Shown here piece after piece: positions 52,088 to 60,256 of a stretch of DNA of 64,000 nt (within the stretch, counting starts at the first letter, position 1; every line of letters begins with the position of its first letter). The stretch is taken from contig NZ_CP136336.1 of assembly GCF_032681285.1 (NCBI RefSeq), forward strand, positions 2,095,001-2,159,000, read 5' to 3'. The translations under genes and the position numbers were made by a program. Source of the DNA: Piscinibacter gummiphilus (GTDB lineage: Bacteria > Pseudomonadota > Gammaproteobacteria > Burkholderiales > Burkholderiaceae_C). Below the pieces are notes generated by a model that made no database searches, had not been told where the DNA came from, and saw only the letters and a list, made by a program, of their open reading frames with translations.

Positions 52088-52137
52088 CGCGCATCGGCGC
52101 GCCGCTGACGCACAATCCCGCCGCACCGACCTCGACG

Positions 52138-53079
52138 ATGCTGCCCGCCACACCTTCTGCACCGCTGTCTGCCGCTCTCGTCCTTGCCCTCGCGCTCGTC
52201 CTCGCCTGGGCCCTTGACGCCTTCTTTGGCGAACCCCGCAACCCCCTGCATCCCATCGCCTGGCTCGGCAAGCTGCTGTGGCCGCTCGGCTGCCGGCTGC
52301 GCGTGCTGCCGCAGGCGGCGGCGTTCTGGGGTGGGGCGCTCTCGTGGATCGTGCTGGCCGGCGGTGCGGCCGGGCTGGCGTGGTGGTTGCAGAAGCAACT
52401 GCTCGGCGCGGCGTGGTGGTGGTCGATCCCGGTGCTGGCGCTGCTGCTCAAGCCGATGTTCGCCTGGCGCATGCTGCGCGACGAGGTGATCGCCTTCGAA
52501 GACAGCCTGGCGCTCGGCCTGGAGCCGGCGCGTGAGCGCCTGTCGCAACTCGTCAGCCGCGACCTGAGCGACTTCGATGAAGACACGCTGCGCGAAACCG
52601 CCATCGAGACGCTCGCCGAGAACCTCAACGATTCGGTCATCGCGCCGCTCTTCTGGTTCGCGATCTTCGGCCTGCCCGGCGCGGTGCTCTACCGCGTGGC
52701 CAACACCATGGATGCGATGTGGGGCTACCGCGGCGTGTGGGAATGGGCGGGCAAGTGGTCGGCGCGGGCCGACGACGTGCTGTCGTGGCTGCCCGCGCGC
52801 CTTACCGCGCTGAGCCTCTACCCGGCGTGGCGGGCGGCCAGCTGGCGTTCGCTCAGGCGGCAGGCCGGGCGCACCCCGTCGCCCAACGGCGGCTGGGCCA
52901 TGGGCGCGATGGCGCTGCGCCTTGGCGTGCGGCTGGCCAAGCCGGGGGTCTACGTGCTCAACGAGACCGGCGCCGCGCCGTCGTCGCGCAACATGGTGCA
53001 GGCGCTGGGCTTTGCCACCATGGCCGCCTGGGCGGCGATGGTGCTCACCGTGTTGTCGTGGGTAGCGAGGGCCGTGTGA
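52138..53079 (+). CDS. cobD: Adenosylcobinamide-phosphate synthase (CbiB/CobD)
   Basis: CbiB/CobD is an inner membrane enzyme that attaches aminopropanol (or its phosphate) to cobyric acid. The ATG at 52138 gives 313 residues, the normal size; a TTG at 52084 overlapping btuD would add 18 residues of non-conserved sequence. Motifs are ALDAFFGEPRNPLHPIAWLG near residue 22, SRDLSDFDEDTLRETAIETLAENLNDSV near 140 (long conserved stretch), and RVANTMDAMWGYR near 190. It overlaps cobQ by GTGA. Confidence 0.92.
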   Translation: MLPATPSAPLSAALVLALALVLAWALDAFFGEPRNPLHPIAWLGKLLWPLGCRLRVLPQAAAFWGGALSWIVLAGGAAGLAWWLQKQLLGAAWWWSIPVLALLLKPMFAWRMLRDEVIAFEDSLALGLEPARERLSQLVSRDLSDFDEDTLRETAIETLAENLNDSVIAPLFWFAIFGLPGAVLYRVANTMDAMWGYRGVWEWAGKWSARADDVLSWLPARLTALSLYPAWRAASWRSLRRQAGRTPSPNGGWAMGAMALRLGVRLAKPGVYVLNETGAAPSSRNMVQALGFATMAAWAAMVLTVLSWVARAV

Positions 53080-54563
53080 GCGCGCGAGGCCGTGCCCGCG
53101 CGGTGATGGTGCTCGGTACCACCAGCGGTGCCGGCAAGAGCTGGCTCGCCACGGCGCTGTGCCGCTGGTACGCGCGCCAGGGCCTGAAGGTGGCGCCCTT
53201 CAAGGCGCAGAACATGAGCAATAACGCGCGCGTCGTGCCGGGGCCAGACGGTGCCCTCGGCGAGATCGGCAGCGCGCAGTACTTCCAGGCGCTGGCCGCG
53301 CGGCGGGTGCCCGAGGTGCGCATGAACCCGGTGCTGCTCAAGCCCGAGCACGACACGCGCAGCCAGGTGGTGGTGATGGGCGAGGTGCGGCCCGACCTGG
53401 CTGCGGTGCCCTGGCGCGAGCGCAGCGAGGTGCTCTGGCCCTTTGCACGCGAGGCTCTCCAGTCGCTTGCGGCCGAGAACGACTTGCTCGTGATCGAAGG
53501 CGCCGGCTCGCCGGCCGAGATCAACCTGCATGCGAGCGACTTCGTCAACATGCGCACGGCGCGCGAGGTCGACGCGGCCTGCCTGCTCGTCACCGACATC
53601 GACCGCGGCGGCGCCTTCGCCCACCTCTACGGCACGCACCAGCTGCTGCCCGAGGCCGAGCGCCGCCTGCTGCGCGGCTTCGTGCTCAACCGCTTCCGTG
53701 GCGATGCCGGCCTGCTCGCCCCGGGCCCGCAGCAGTTGCAAGACCTCACCGGCGTGCCCACGCTGGCCGTGTTGCCCATGTGGCGCGGCCACGGCCTGCC
53801 GGAGGAAGACGGCGTATTCGACGACACGCCCACCGGCCCAGCCGGCGGCACTCGCATCGCCATCGTGGCCTACCCGCGGATCAGCAACCTCGACGAATTC
53901 CAGCCGCTGCGCAACCTGCCCGGCGTGCGGGTGGGCTGGGCGCGCAGCGTGGCCGATCTCGCGTCGCTCGGCGAGGGCGACTGGATCGTGCTGCCTGGCT
54001 CCAAGCACACCAGCGGAGACCTGGCGTGGCTGCGCGCCCAAGGGCTCGAGGGCCCAATTCGCGCACACGCAGCACGCGGCGGCCGGGTGCTCGGCCTCTG
54101 CGGCGGCTTGCAGATGCTGGGCGAGGCGCTCCACGACCCGCACGGCGTGGACGGCGATGCGGCCGGCCTCGGGCTGCTGCCGCTCGTGACCCGCTTCGAG
54201 CCGCGCAAGCTGCTGTCGGCCACGCCGGTGCGCTTCTCGTCGCTGCAGGGTGCCTGGCAGGCCCTGTCGGGTGTGCAGGCCGAAGGCTACGAAATCCGCC
54301 ACGGTCGCACCGAAGCCGCACCGGGCGCCAGCGCGCAATCCGCACTTTTCAACCCCCGAGGCGAGGCCATCGGCTGGCAACACCGCAACGTGCTCGGCCT
54401 GTACGCTCATGGGCTCTTCGAGTCGGCCTCGGTGATGCAGGCGCTGTTCGGCGCCGGCGTGCAGCCGCTGGAGTCCGTGTTCGACGGGCTCGCCGATTTT
54501 GTCGACACCCATTTCGAGGCCGGCGCCTTGATGCGCCTGGCAGACGCGCCGCCCCGACCATGA
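53076..54563 (+). CDS. cobQ: Cobyric acid synthase
   Basis: CobQ amidates four side chains of adenosylcobyrinic acid a,c-diamide using glutamine and ATP. The start is GTG at 53076 in a 4-base overlap. The 495-residue protein has an N-terminal dethiobiotin-synthetase-like ATPase ([19 protein letters not shown] near residue 12, [11 protein letters not shown] near 44, [13 protein letters not shown] near 138) and a C-terminal class I amidotransferase with nucleophile Cys in [15 protein letters not shown] near 345. It overlaps cobT by 4 bases. Confidence 0.94.
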   Translation: MSARGRARAVMVLGTTSGAGKSWLATALCRWYARQGLKVAPFKAQNMSNNARVVPGPDGALGEIGSAQYFQALAARRVPEVRMNPVLLKPEHDTRSQVVVMGEVRPDLAAVPWRERSEVLWPFAREALQSLAAENDLLVIEGAGSPAEINLHASDFVNMRTAREVDAACLLVTDIDRGGAFAHLYGTHQLLPEAERRLLRGFVLNRFRGDAGLLAPGPQQLQDLTGVPTLAVLPMWRGHGLPEEDGVFDDTPTGPAGGTRIAIVAYPRISNLDEFQPLRNLPGVRVGWARSVADLASLGEGDWIVLPGSKHTSGDLAWLRAQGLEGPIRAHAARGGRVLGLCGGLQMLGEALHDPHGVDGDAAGLGLLPLVTRFEPRKLLSATPVRFSSLQGAWQALSGVQAEGYEIRHGRTEAAPGASAQSALFNPRGEAIGWQHRNVLGLYAHGLFESASVMQALFGAGVQPLESVFDGLADFVDTHFEAGALMRLADAPPRP

Positions 54564-55606
54564 ACCTGCCCGAGATCGCCGACCTCCACGACACCGCGCT
54601 GCGCCAGCGGCTGCAGCAGCGGCTGGACCGCAAGACCAAGCCGACGGGGTCGCTGGGGCGCATCGAGTCGCTGGCGTTGCAGGTCGGGCTGATCCAGCAG
54701 ACCGAGGCGCCGAAATGGCGTTCACCCCAGCTGCTCGTGTTCGCCGGTGACCATGGCCTGGCGGCGCGTGGCGTTTCGGCCTACCCGAGCGACGTGACCT
54801 GGCAGATGGTCGAGAACTTCCTCGCCGGTGGCGCGGCGGTGAGCGTGCTCGCGCGCCAGCACGGGCTCGCGCTCAGCGTGGTCGACGCGGGCGTGAACCA
54901 CACCTTCGCGCCGCGCCCCGGGCTCATCGACCGCAAGATCGGCTTCGGCACCGCCGACACGCTGGTGGGGCCGGCAATGAGCGAGGCGCAGTGCGTGCAG
55001 GCCATCGAGGCCGGTCGCGAACTCGTGCGCTCGCTGCCGGGCAATGTGGTGCTGCTGGGCGAGATGGGCATCGGCAACACGTCGAGCGCGGCCTTGCTGC
55101 TGGCGCGTCTGGGCGGTGAAGACCTCGAGCGCTGCACGGGCCGGGGCACCGGGCTCGACGATGCGGGCCTCGCGCGCAAGCTCAGCGTGCTGCGCTCGGT
55201 GCTCACGCGGCACCGCGAGGCGAGCACGCCGCTGGCCGTGCTGGCGGCAATGGGCGGTTTCGAGATCGCGATGCTCGCGGGCGCGGCGCTGGAGGCGGCG
55301 GCCGAGCGGCGCACGGTGGTGGTCGACGGGTTCATCGCCGGTGCGGGCGTGCTGGCGGCAGCGCGGTTCGTGCCGCGCGTGCTGGGCTATTGCGTGCTCG
55401 CGCACCGCTCGGCCGAGCCGGGGCATGCAGCGCTCATCAAGCACCTGGGGGCCGAGCCGCTGCTGGACTTGGGGCTGCGGCTGGGCGAAGCCTCGGGCGC
55501 GGCGCTCGCGTGGCCGCTGCTCGTGAGCGCGCTCACCTTGCTCGAACAGATGGCGAGCTTCGAGTCGGCGGGTGTGTCCGACCGCCGGGACAAGCGCGCT
55601 CCATGA
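54560..55606 (+). CDS. cobT: Nicotinate-nucleotide-dimethylbenzimidazole phosphoribosyltransferase
   Basis: CobT makes alpha-ribazole phosphate from dimethylbenzimidazole and nicotinate mononucleotide. The 348-residue protein has the family pattern: [19 protein letters not shown] near residue 22, [18 protein letters not shown] near 62, [15 protein letters not shown] near 170 and [14 protein letters not shown] near 255. The catalytic glutamate region GAALEAA-like and [16 protein letters not shown] near 290 are present. The start at 54560 overlaps cobQ, and the stop overlaps cobS. Confidence 0.94.
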   Translation: MNLPEIADLHDTALRQRLQQRLDRKTKPTGSLGRIESLALQVGLIQQTEAPKWRSPQLLVFAGDHGLAARGVSAYPSDVTWQMVENFLAGGAAVSVLARQHGLALSVVDAGVNHTFAPRPGLIDRKIGFGTADTLVGPAMSEAQCVQAIEAGRELVRSLPGNVVLLGEMGIGNTSSAALLLARLGGEDLERCTGRGTGLDDAGLARKLSVLRSVLTRHREASTPLAVLAAMGGFEIAMLAGAALEAAAERRTVVVDGFIAGAGVLAAARFVPRVLGYCVLAHRSAEPGHAALIKHLGAEPLLDLGLRLGEASGAALAWPLLVSALTLLEQMASFESAGVSDRRDKRAP

Positions 55607-56376
55607 TTCGCCACGAGCTGCGGCTCATCGGCGTGGCGTTGCAGTTCCTGACGCGCGTGCCGGTGCGGGTGGGCTTCGACCCGCTGTGGCTGAACCAGAG
55701 CGCGCGTCACTTCCCGCTGGTCGGTGCGTTCGTCGGAGCCGTCGGGGCGCTTGTGCTGTGGGCGGCGGGACTGCTCTTTCCGCCCGTCGTGGCGGTGGGG
55801 CTGTCGATGATGGCGACGGTGCTGCTCACCGGCGCCTTCCACGAAGACGGCCTGGCCGACACCTGCGATGCCCTTGGCGGCGCGGTGAGCCGCGAGCGGG
55901 CGCTCGAGATCATGAAGGACTCGCGCATCGGCACCTACGGAGCGGTCGGCCTGCTGCTGGTGCTGGGCCTGAAGGCGGCCACACTCGCAGCGCTGCCCGT
56001 GGCCGGGGCCGTGGCGGCGCTGCTGCTGGCGCACACGGTGTCGCGCACGGCTGCGGTGGCCTTGATCCGCTTCCTGTCGTATGCCGGTGACGTGTCGCTG
56101 GCCAAGGCCAAGCCGCTGGCCGAGCGCATTTCCGGTAGCGGCTTCGTCGTGGCGCTTGCCTGGTCGCTGGTGGCCGGCGCCGCGTTGGTGGTGTGGCACC
56201 CCGCGTGGTGGCCGATGGTGGTGACGGCGTGGGCTTTGGCGCTGGCTGGGGCGTGGCTCTGCGGGCGCTGGTTCATGCGCCGGCTGGGCGGCGTCACCGG
56301 CGACACACTCGGTGCCACGCAGCAACTCACCGAACTCGCCGTGCTGCTGGGGTGGCTCGCATGGTGGCCCCGCTGA
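55603..56376 (+). CDS. cobS: Adenosylcobinamide-GDP ribazoletransferase (cobalamin synthase)
   Basis: CobS joins adenosylcobinamide-GDP to alpha-ribazole (phosphate), the assembly step, in the inner membrane. The 257-residue multi-helix protein has the metal motif [17 protein letters not shown] near residue 78 and [14 protein letters not shown] near 105, both typical of the family. The start is the ATG of an ATGA overlap with cobT. It overlaps the phosphatase gene by 16 bases. Confidence 0.92.
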   Translation: MIRHELRLIGVALQFLTRVPVRVGFDPLWLNQSARHFPLVGAFVGAVGALVLWAAGLLFPPVVAVGLSMMATVLLTGAFHEDGLADTCDALGGAVSRERALEIMKDSRIGTYGAVGLLLVLGLKAATLAALPVAGAVAALLLAHTVSRTAAVALIRFLSYAGDVSLAKAKPLAERISGSGFVVALAWSLVAGAALVVWHPAWWPMVVTAWALALAGAWLCGRWFMRRLGGVTGDTLGATQQLTELAVLLGWLAWWPR

Positions 56377-56930
56377 TCGTCTGGCGCCACCCGCAGCCGG
56401 TGGGTGCGCAGGGGCGTTGCGTGGGCCGGGTCGACCTGCCGGTGGATCGGCGCAAGGCCAAGCGCCTCGCGCATCGCATCCGCCAGCGTGTACGGCGCGA
56501 AGCGTGGGCGAGGGTGGTCGTCACCTCGCCGCTTGCGCGCAGCGCCGAAGTGGGGCGATGGCTGGCGCGCTGGGGCTTCGAGCACCGCATCGACGCGCGT
56601 CTGTGCGAACTCGATTTCGGGCGCTGGGACGGGCGGTGCTGGGCCGACGTGGGCGCTGCAGAACTCGGGGCATGGACCAACGCCTTCGCCGACCACGCGC
56701 CGGGCGGTGGTGAATCGGTGCGCGAGCTGATGGCGCGCTGCCGCTCGTTCCTCGAAGAGCTGGGCGATGCGCCGCTGTGCGCGGTGGGCCATGCCGGGTG
56801 GATCAACGCGGCACGCTGGGTGGCGGCCGGCGAGTTGCACCCGCTCAGCGCTGCCGAATGGCCGGCCGCCGTGCCTTACGCCGCCGCCGTCAGCTTCTTC
56901 AGCAATTCGGGCGGCGCCGAGTCGCAATAG
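56361..56930 (+). CDS. cobC: Histidine phosphatase, probable alpha-ribazole phosphatase
   Basis: This 189-residue member of the phosphoglycerate mutase-like family has the phospho-histidine motif VWRHPQPVGAQGRC at the N terminus (RHP in place of RHG), the second arginine in VVTSPLARSAEVG near 54, and the closing histidine AVGHAGWINAARW near 142. Position at the end of the cobalamin operon and an LCELDFGRWDG-type segment near 83 favour CobC, which dephosphorylates alpha-ribazole phosphate. The RHP variant is common in CobC-like proteins. Its 3' end overlaps nth by 55 bases on the other strand. Confidence 0.8.
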   Translation: MVAPLIVWRHPQPVGAQGRCVGRVDLPVDRRKAKRLAHRIRQRVRREAWARVVVTSPLARSAEVGRWLARWGFEHRIDARLCELDFGRWDGRCWADVGAAELGAWTNAFADHAPGGGESVRELMARCRSFLEELGDAPLCAVGHAGWINAARWVAAGELHPLSAAEWPAAVPYAAAVSFFSNSGGAESQ

Positions 56931-57532
56931 CGCAGCACCTGGCACTGCTCGCACAGCGGCCGCCGCGCCTGGCAGACATAGCGGCCATGCAGGATGAGCC
57001 AGTGGTGCGCATGGTGCAGGTACTCCGGCGGCACGCGCCTGAGCAAGCCCATCTCCACTTCGAGCGGGTTCTTGCCGGGTGCGAGGCCGGTGCGGTTGCT
57101 GACGCGGAAGATGTGCGTGTCGACCGCCATCGTCGGCTCGCCGAACACCACGTTGAGCACCACGTTGGCCGTCTTGCGGCCGACGCCCGGCAGCGCTTCG
57201 AGTGCCTCGCGGTCGTGCGGCACCTGGCCCCCGTGCTGCTCGACGAGGATGCGGCTCGTCTCGACCAGGTTCTTCGCCTTGTTGCGGAAGAGGCCGATGG
57301 TCTTGATGTGCTCGCTGACACCTTCGACGCCGAGCGCGACCATCTTGGCCGGCGTGTTGGCGACAGCGAAGAGCTTGCGGGTCGCCTTGTTGACGCCGGC
57401 ATCCGTGGCTTGTGCCGATAGCAAGACGGCCGCCAGCAGCTCGAAGGCGTTGGTGTATTCCAGCTCGGTGACGGGGTGGGGGTTGGCAACCTTGAGGGTG
57501 GCGAAGAAGGGCTCGATCGACGACGTCTTCAT
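56876..57532 (-). CDS. nth: Endonuclease III
   Basis: Nth removes oxidised pyrimidines and cuts the abasic site. The 218-residue protein has the helix-hairpin-helix LPGVGRKTANVVLN near residue 115 with catalytic Lys, Asp in VDTHIFRVSNR near 138, and four cysteines of the [4Fe-4S] cluster in CQARRPLCEQCQVLRYC near 188-204. All key residues are present. The gene is convergent with the cobC-like gene and overlaps it by 55 bases. A stand-alone RnfB-like gene lies about 530 bases upstream. Confidence 0.94.
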   Translation of the reverse strand: MKTSSIEPFFATLKVANPHPVTELEYTNAFELLAAVLLSAQATDAGVNKATRKLFAVANTPAKMVALGVEGVSEHIKTIGLFRNKAKNLVETSRILVEQHGGQVPHDREALEALPGVGRKTANVVLNVVFGEPTMAVDTHIFRVSNRTGLAPGKNPLEVEMGLLRRVPPEYLHHAHHWLILHGRYVCQARRPLCEQCQVLRYCDSAPPELLKKLTAAA

Positions 57533-57546
57533 GGACGCCGATTGTC

Positions 57547-57696
57547 TCAGCGGGTGAGGTCGTCGAGCGGTTGGGCCTTCAGGAGTTGTGCGACAGGCTT
57601 GGGTGGGTCACCCGGTCTTGGCGTCTTCTTGGGGTCGCATGCCAGCAGGGCGCCAAGGGCGGCTGCGAGCACGATCCACCACCCGGGCCGGTTCAT
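57547..57696 (-). CDS. Small predicted lipoprotein
   Basis: This 49-residue product has a signal with hydrophobic core WWIVLAAALGALLAC, a lipobox LLAC ending at the modifiable Cys near residue 20, and a short Pro/Lys-rich mature part (DPKKTPRPGDPPKP). No family is recognised; small lipoproteins of this form are common. It lies 14 bases before nth in the same direction. Confidence 0.55.
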   Translation of the reverse strand: MNRPGWWIVLAAALGALLACDPKKTPRPGDPPKPVAQLLKAQPLDDLTR

Positions 57697-57707
57697 GGGC
57701 CATGCGC

Positions 57708-57899
57708 TCAATAGCGCGATTGCAGCTCGCGGATCTGCTCGCGGGCCTCGCCTTGGCGGATGGCGAAGGTGCGTTGCGTCTTGCCCGTGGCGTGTTCGCG
57801 CACCTTTTCGCCCTGGTGTTCGTCTCCGAACAGGCGGCCCCAGCCTTTGCGAGCGTGGCCCTTGGTCTTCAGCTGGCCACCGATGCGATCTCGATTCAT
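57708..57899 (-). CDS. CsbD-like small protein
   Basis: This 63-residue hydrophilic, basic protein starts MNRDRIGGQLKTKGHARKGW, close to the CsbD family pattern (N-x-D-x-I-x-G-x2-K-x2-KG). The second half has lost the classic repeat but keeps REQIREL. CsbD-like proteins are stress-induced and of unknown biochemical role. It lies 11 bases before the lipoprotein gene. Confidence 0.55.
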   Translation of the reverse strand: MNRDRIGGQLKTKGHARKGWGRLFGDEHQGEKVREHATGKTQRTFAIRQGEAREQIRELQSRY

Positions 57900-58057
57900 G
57901 TCGGCTCCCGTGAGTGACGGTAGGTTGCGGGCCCGAAGCTGAACCCGTGCGCACAGCGTAGGCGCCGCTTCTCGCGGTCTAAGTCAGCCCCGTGCAACGA
58001 GACCTGTCGGAACTGGCCGCGAGTGGGCGTAGGACGACGCCGACAGGCGCCCGGCGG

Positions 58058-58726
58058 TCAGGGGGTGCCGTTGCGCCGGCGGGCGCGCGCCAGGGCGGCG
58101 GCGATGCGGCTTTCCTTGGTCACCGGGGCTTGGGCGTCCGGGGCAGGAGTCGCGGTCTCCTGCAGCGCCTGTGCGCGCGCCGCCAGGCGGGCGCTGCGTT
58201 CGTCGGCGTCGCGCTGCAAGCGCAGGCGATGAAAGGCGTAGCGTGTTTTCGCCTCGTCGGCGTGGGGGGCGCTCCAGGCTTGCCAGCCCGTGGCCTCGCC
58301 GGTGACGTTGACGAGCGAGATGCAGTCGACCGGGCACACCGGGATGCACAGTTCACATCCGGTGCACAGCGGGTCGATCACCGTGTGCATGCGTTTGGCG
58401 CCGCCCACGATGGCATCGACCGGGCAGGCCTTGAGGCACAGGGTGCAGCCGATGCACCAGGCTTCGTCGATGACGGCCAGCTGGCGCGGGCCTTCGGCGC
58501 CGTTGTTCGGGTTAAGGGGGAGGGCCGGGCGGCCGGTGAGCTGCGACAGCCGCGCCACACCTTCGGCGCCGCCGGGCGGGCATTGGTTGATGCCGGCCTC
58601 GCCGCGGGCGATGGCCTCGGCGTAGGACCGGCAGTCGGGGTAGCCGCAGCGCGTGCACTGCGTCTGCGGCAAAGCGTCGTTCAGTGCGTCGGCGAGGGCG
58701 ACAGCGGTGTGTGTCGGTGCAGTCAC
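58058..58726 (-). CDS. rnfB: RnfB-like ferredoxin, stand-alone
   Basis: This 222-residue protein has an Fe-S domain with CTRCGYPDC near residue 24 and a following Cys in NQCPPGG near 48, then two [4Fe-4S] sets, [14 protein letters not shown] near 91 and [14 protein letters not shown] near 121. This is the RnfB pattern. The N-terminal membrane helix of E. coli RnfB is missing and the protein starts directly with an alpha/hydrophilic segment. No other rnf genes are present. The C-terminal roughly 70 residues are charged and helical. It may supply electrons to a separate enzyme rather than form an Rnf complex. Confidence 0.85.
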   Translation of the reverse strand: MTAPTHTAVALADALNDALPQTQCTRCGYPDCRSYAEAIARGEAGINQCPPGGAEGVARLSQLTGRPALPLNPNNGAEGPRQLAVIDEAWCIGCTLCLKACPVDAIVGGAKRMHTVIDPLCTGCELCIPVCPVDCISLVNVTGEATGWQAWSAPHADEAKTRYAFHRLRLQRDADERSARLAARAQALQETATPAPDAQAPVTKESRIAAALARARRRNGTP

Positions 58727-58735
58727 CCGCTGAGC

Positions 58736-60061
58736 TTAAGCGGCTCGCTTGCTGCGGGCCGGTGCTGCCTTGCGTGTCGTCTTGCGCGGGGCAGCGGCGG
58801 CCTTGCGAGGCGCCGAGGCCGAGGCCTGATGCGACGCGATGAAGTCGCGCAGTTCCGGGTAGACCTTCTCGCGCCAGCGGCGGCCCGAGAAGATGCCGTA
58901 GTGGCCCGCACCTTCCACGTCGTAGTGGAACTGGCGCGACTTCGGGATGCCGGTGCACAGCTCGTGTGCAGCCCTGGTCTGGCCGGCGCCGGAGATGTCG
59001 TCGAGCTCGCCTTCGATGGTGAGCAGGGCCGTGGTGGTGATGTCTTGCGGGCGCACGAGATTGCCGCCCACGTCCCAGGTGCCGTTCACGAGTGCGAAGT
59101 CCTGGAAGATGGTTTTGATGGTGTCGAGGTAGTACTCGGCCGGCATGTCGAGCACGGCGTTGTATTCGTCGTAGAAGGCACGGTGGAACTCGGCGCTTTC
59201 ATCCTCGCCGCGCATCAGGTCCATGAAGTAGTCGTAGTGACTCTTCAGGTGGCGGTCGGGGTTCATCGCGATGAAGCCGCTGTGCTGAAGGAAGCCCGGG
59301 TACACGCGCCGGCCGTTGCCCGGGTAGTTGGTGGGCACACGGTAGATCACGTTGTTCTCGAACCACTCGTAGCTCTTGTTCATCGCCAGGTTGTTGACCG
59401 CGGTGGGCGATTTGCGAGCGTCGATGGGGCCGCCCATCATGGTCATGGTGCGCGGCGTGAATTCGCCGGCGCTGGCCATCAGCGAGATCGCGGCGAGCAC
59501 AGGAACGGTGGGCTGGCACACCGAGATCACGTTCACCTCGGGGCCGATGTGGCGGATGAACTCCTGCACGTAGTAGATGTAGTCGTCGAGGTGGAAGGGG
59601 CCGGCTTCGGTCGGCACCATGCGCGCGTCGGTCCAGTCGGTGATGAAGACCTTGTGGTCGATCAACAGCATCTTCACCGTCTCGCGCAGCAGCGTGGAGT
59701 GGTGACCCGACAGAGGCGCCACCACGAGCACGGTGGGTTGCTCCTTCAGCTTGGCGAGCACGGTGGGGTTGTCGGTGAAGCGCTTGAAGCGCAGCAGGCG
59801 GCAGAAAGGCTTCTCGATCGCGACCTGCTCCTGCACGGCCACGTCGACCCCGCCCACCTTGACCGACGTGATGCCGAACTCAGGCTTCTCGTACTCCTTC
59901 GAGAGCCGGTGCATCAGGTCGAGGCCGGCCGAGACACGGTGGGCCAGCGGCGTGTGCGTGAACGGCGACAGCGGGTGGCTGTACAGCTTGGCCGAGGCGC
60001 TGGCGAATTCCGAGAACGGGCTCAGCAGCGCACGGTGGGTTTCATAGAGTTGATACAGCAT
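58736..60061 (-). CDS. phaZ: Intracellular polyhydroxyalkanoate depolymerase
   Basis: This 441-residue PhaZ hydrolyses storage PHB inside the cell. The nucleophile is a cysteine in VISVCQPTVPVLA near residue 183, as in Cupriavidus PhaZa1, not a serine. The preceding region VLVVAPLSGHHSTLLRETVK near 110 and EGELDDISGAGQTRAAH near 353 (acidic residue), then GAGHYGIFSGRRW near 390 (His), complete the triad region. The C terminus (last 30 residues) is an Ala/Lys/Arg-rich tail, APRKTTRKAAPARSKR, unlike the core. The ATG has AGGAA five bases upstream. Confidence 0.92.
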   Translation of the reverse strand: MLYQLYETHRALLSPFSEFASASAKLYSHPLSPFTHTPLAHRVSAGLDLMHRLSKEYEKPEFGITSVKVGGVDVAVQEQVAIEKPFCRLLRFKRFTDNPTVLAKLKEQPTVLVVAPLSGHHSTLLRETVKMLLIDHKVFITDWTDARMVPTEAGPFHLDDYIYYVQEFIRHIGPEVNVISVCQPTVPVLAAISLMASAGEFTPRTMTMMGGPIDARKSPTAVNNLAMNKSYEWFENNVIYRVPTNYPGNGRRVYPGFLQHSGFIAMNPDRHLKSHYDYFMDLMRGEDESAEFHRAFYDEYNAVLDMPAEYYLDTIKTIFQDFALVNGTWDVGGNLVRPQDITTTALLTIEGELDDISGAGQTRAAHELCTGIPKSRQFHYDVEGAGHYGIFSGRRWREKVYPELRDFIASHQASASAPRKAAAAPRKTTRKAAPARSKRAA

Positions 60062-60225
60062 CGGAGTTCCTCGTGAGCGTGGATTGCACGCCAGTGCACG
60101 CTTGTGCGTCGCAGCATTCTAGGCAGCTGCCCTGAATCGTGCAGATGACAGCGGCGGGTGGAAACCCCGAAAAGGCACCAGAAGAGGGCCTAGTGTGTTT
60201 TTGTGCGTGCGTTTGCCGCACAAGG
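60062..60225. promoter_or_regulatory. Upstream region of phaZ
   Basis: This gap between phaZ and the aminotransferase terminator carries a TAGAAT-like -10 on the minus strand (CTAGAATGC near 60117) about 55 bases before the phaZ ATG. No other gene or repeat is visible. Confidence 0.4.
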
Positions 60226-60247
60226 GGTGTCCCAGGCGGGACACCCT
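60226..60247 (-). terminator. Terminator hairpin after the aminotransferase
   Basis: GGGTGTCCC and GGGACACCC form a perfect 9-bp stem with a 4-base loop. It lies 9 bases after the aminotransferase stop on the minus strand. The trailing T-run is short (CTTGTG), so strength is uncertain. Confidence 0.7.
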
Positions 60248-60256
60248 GGGCTCGGA

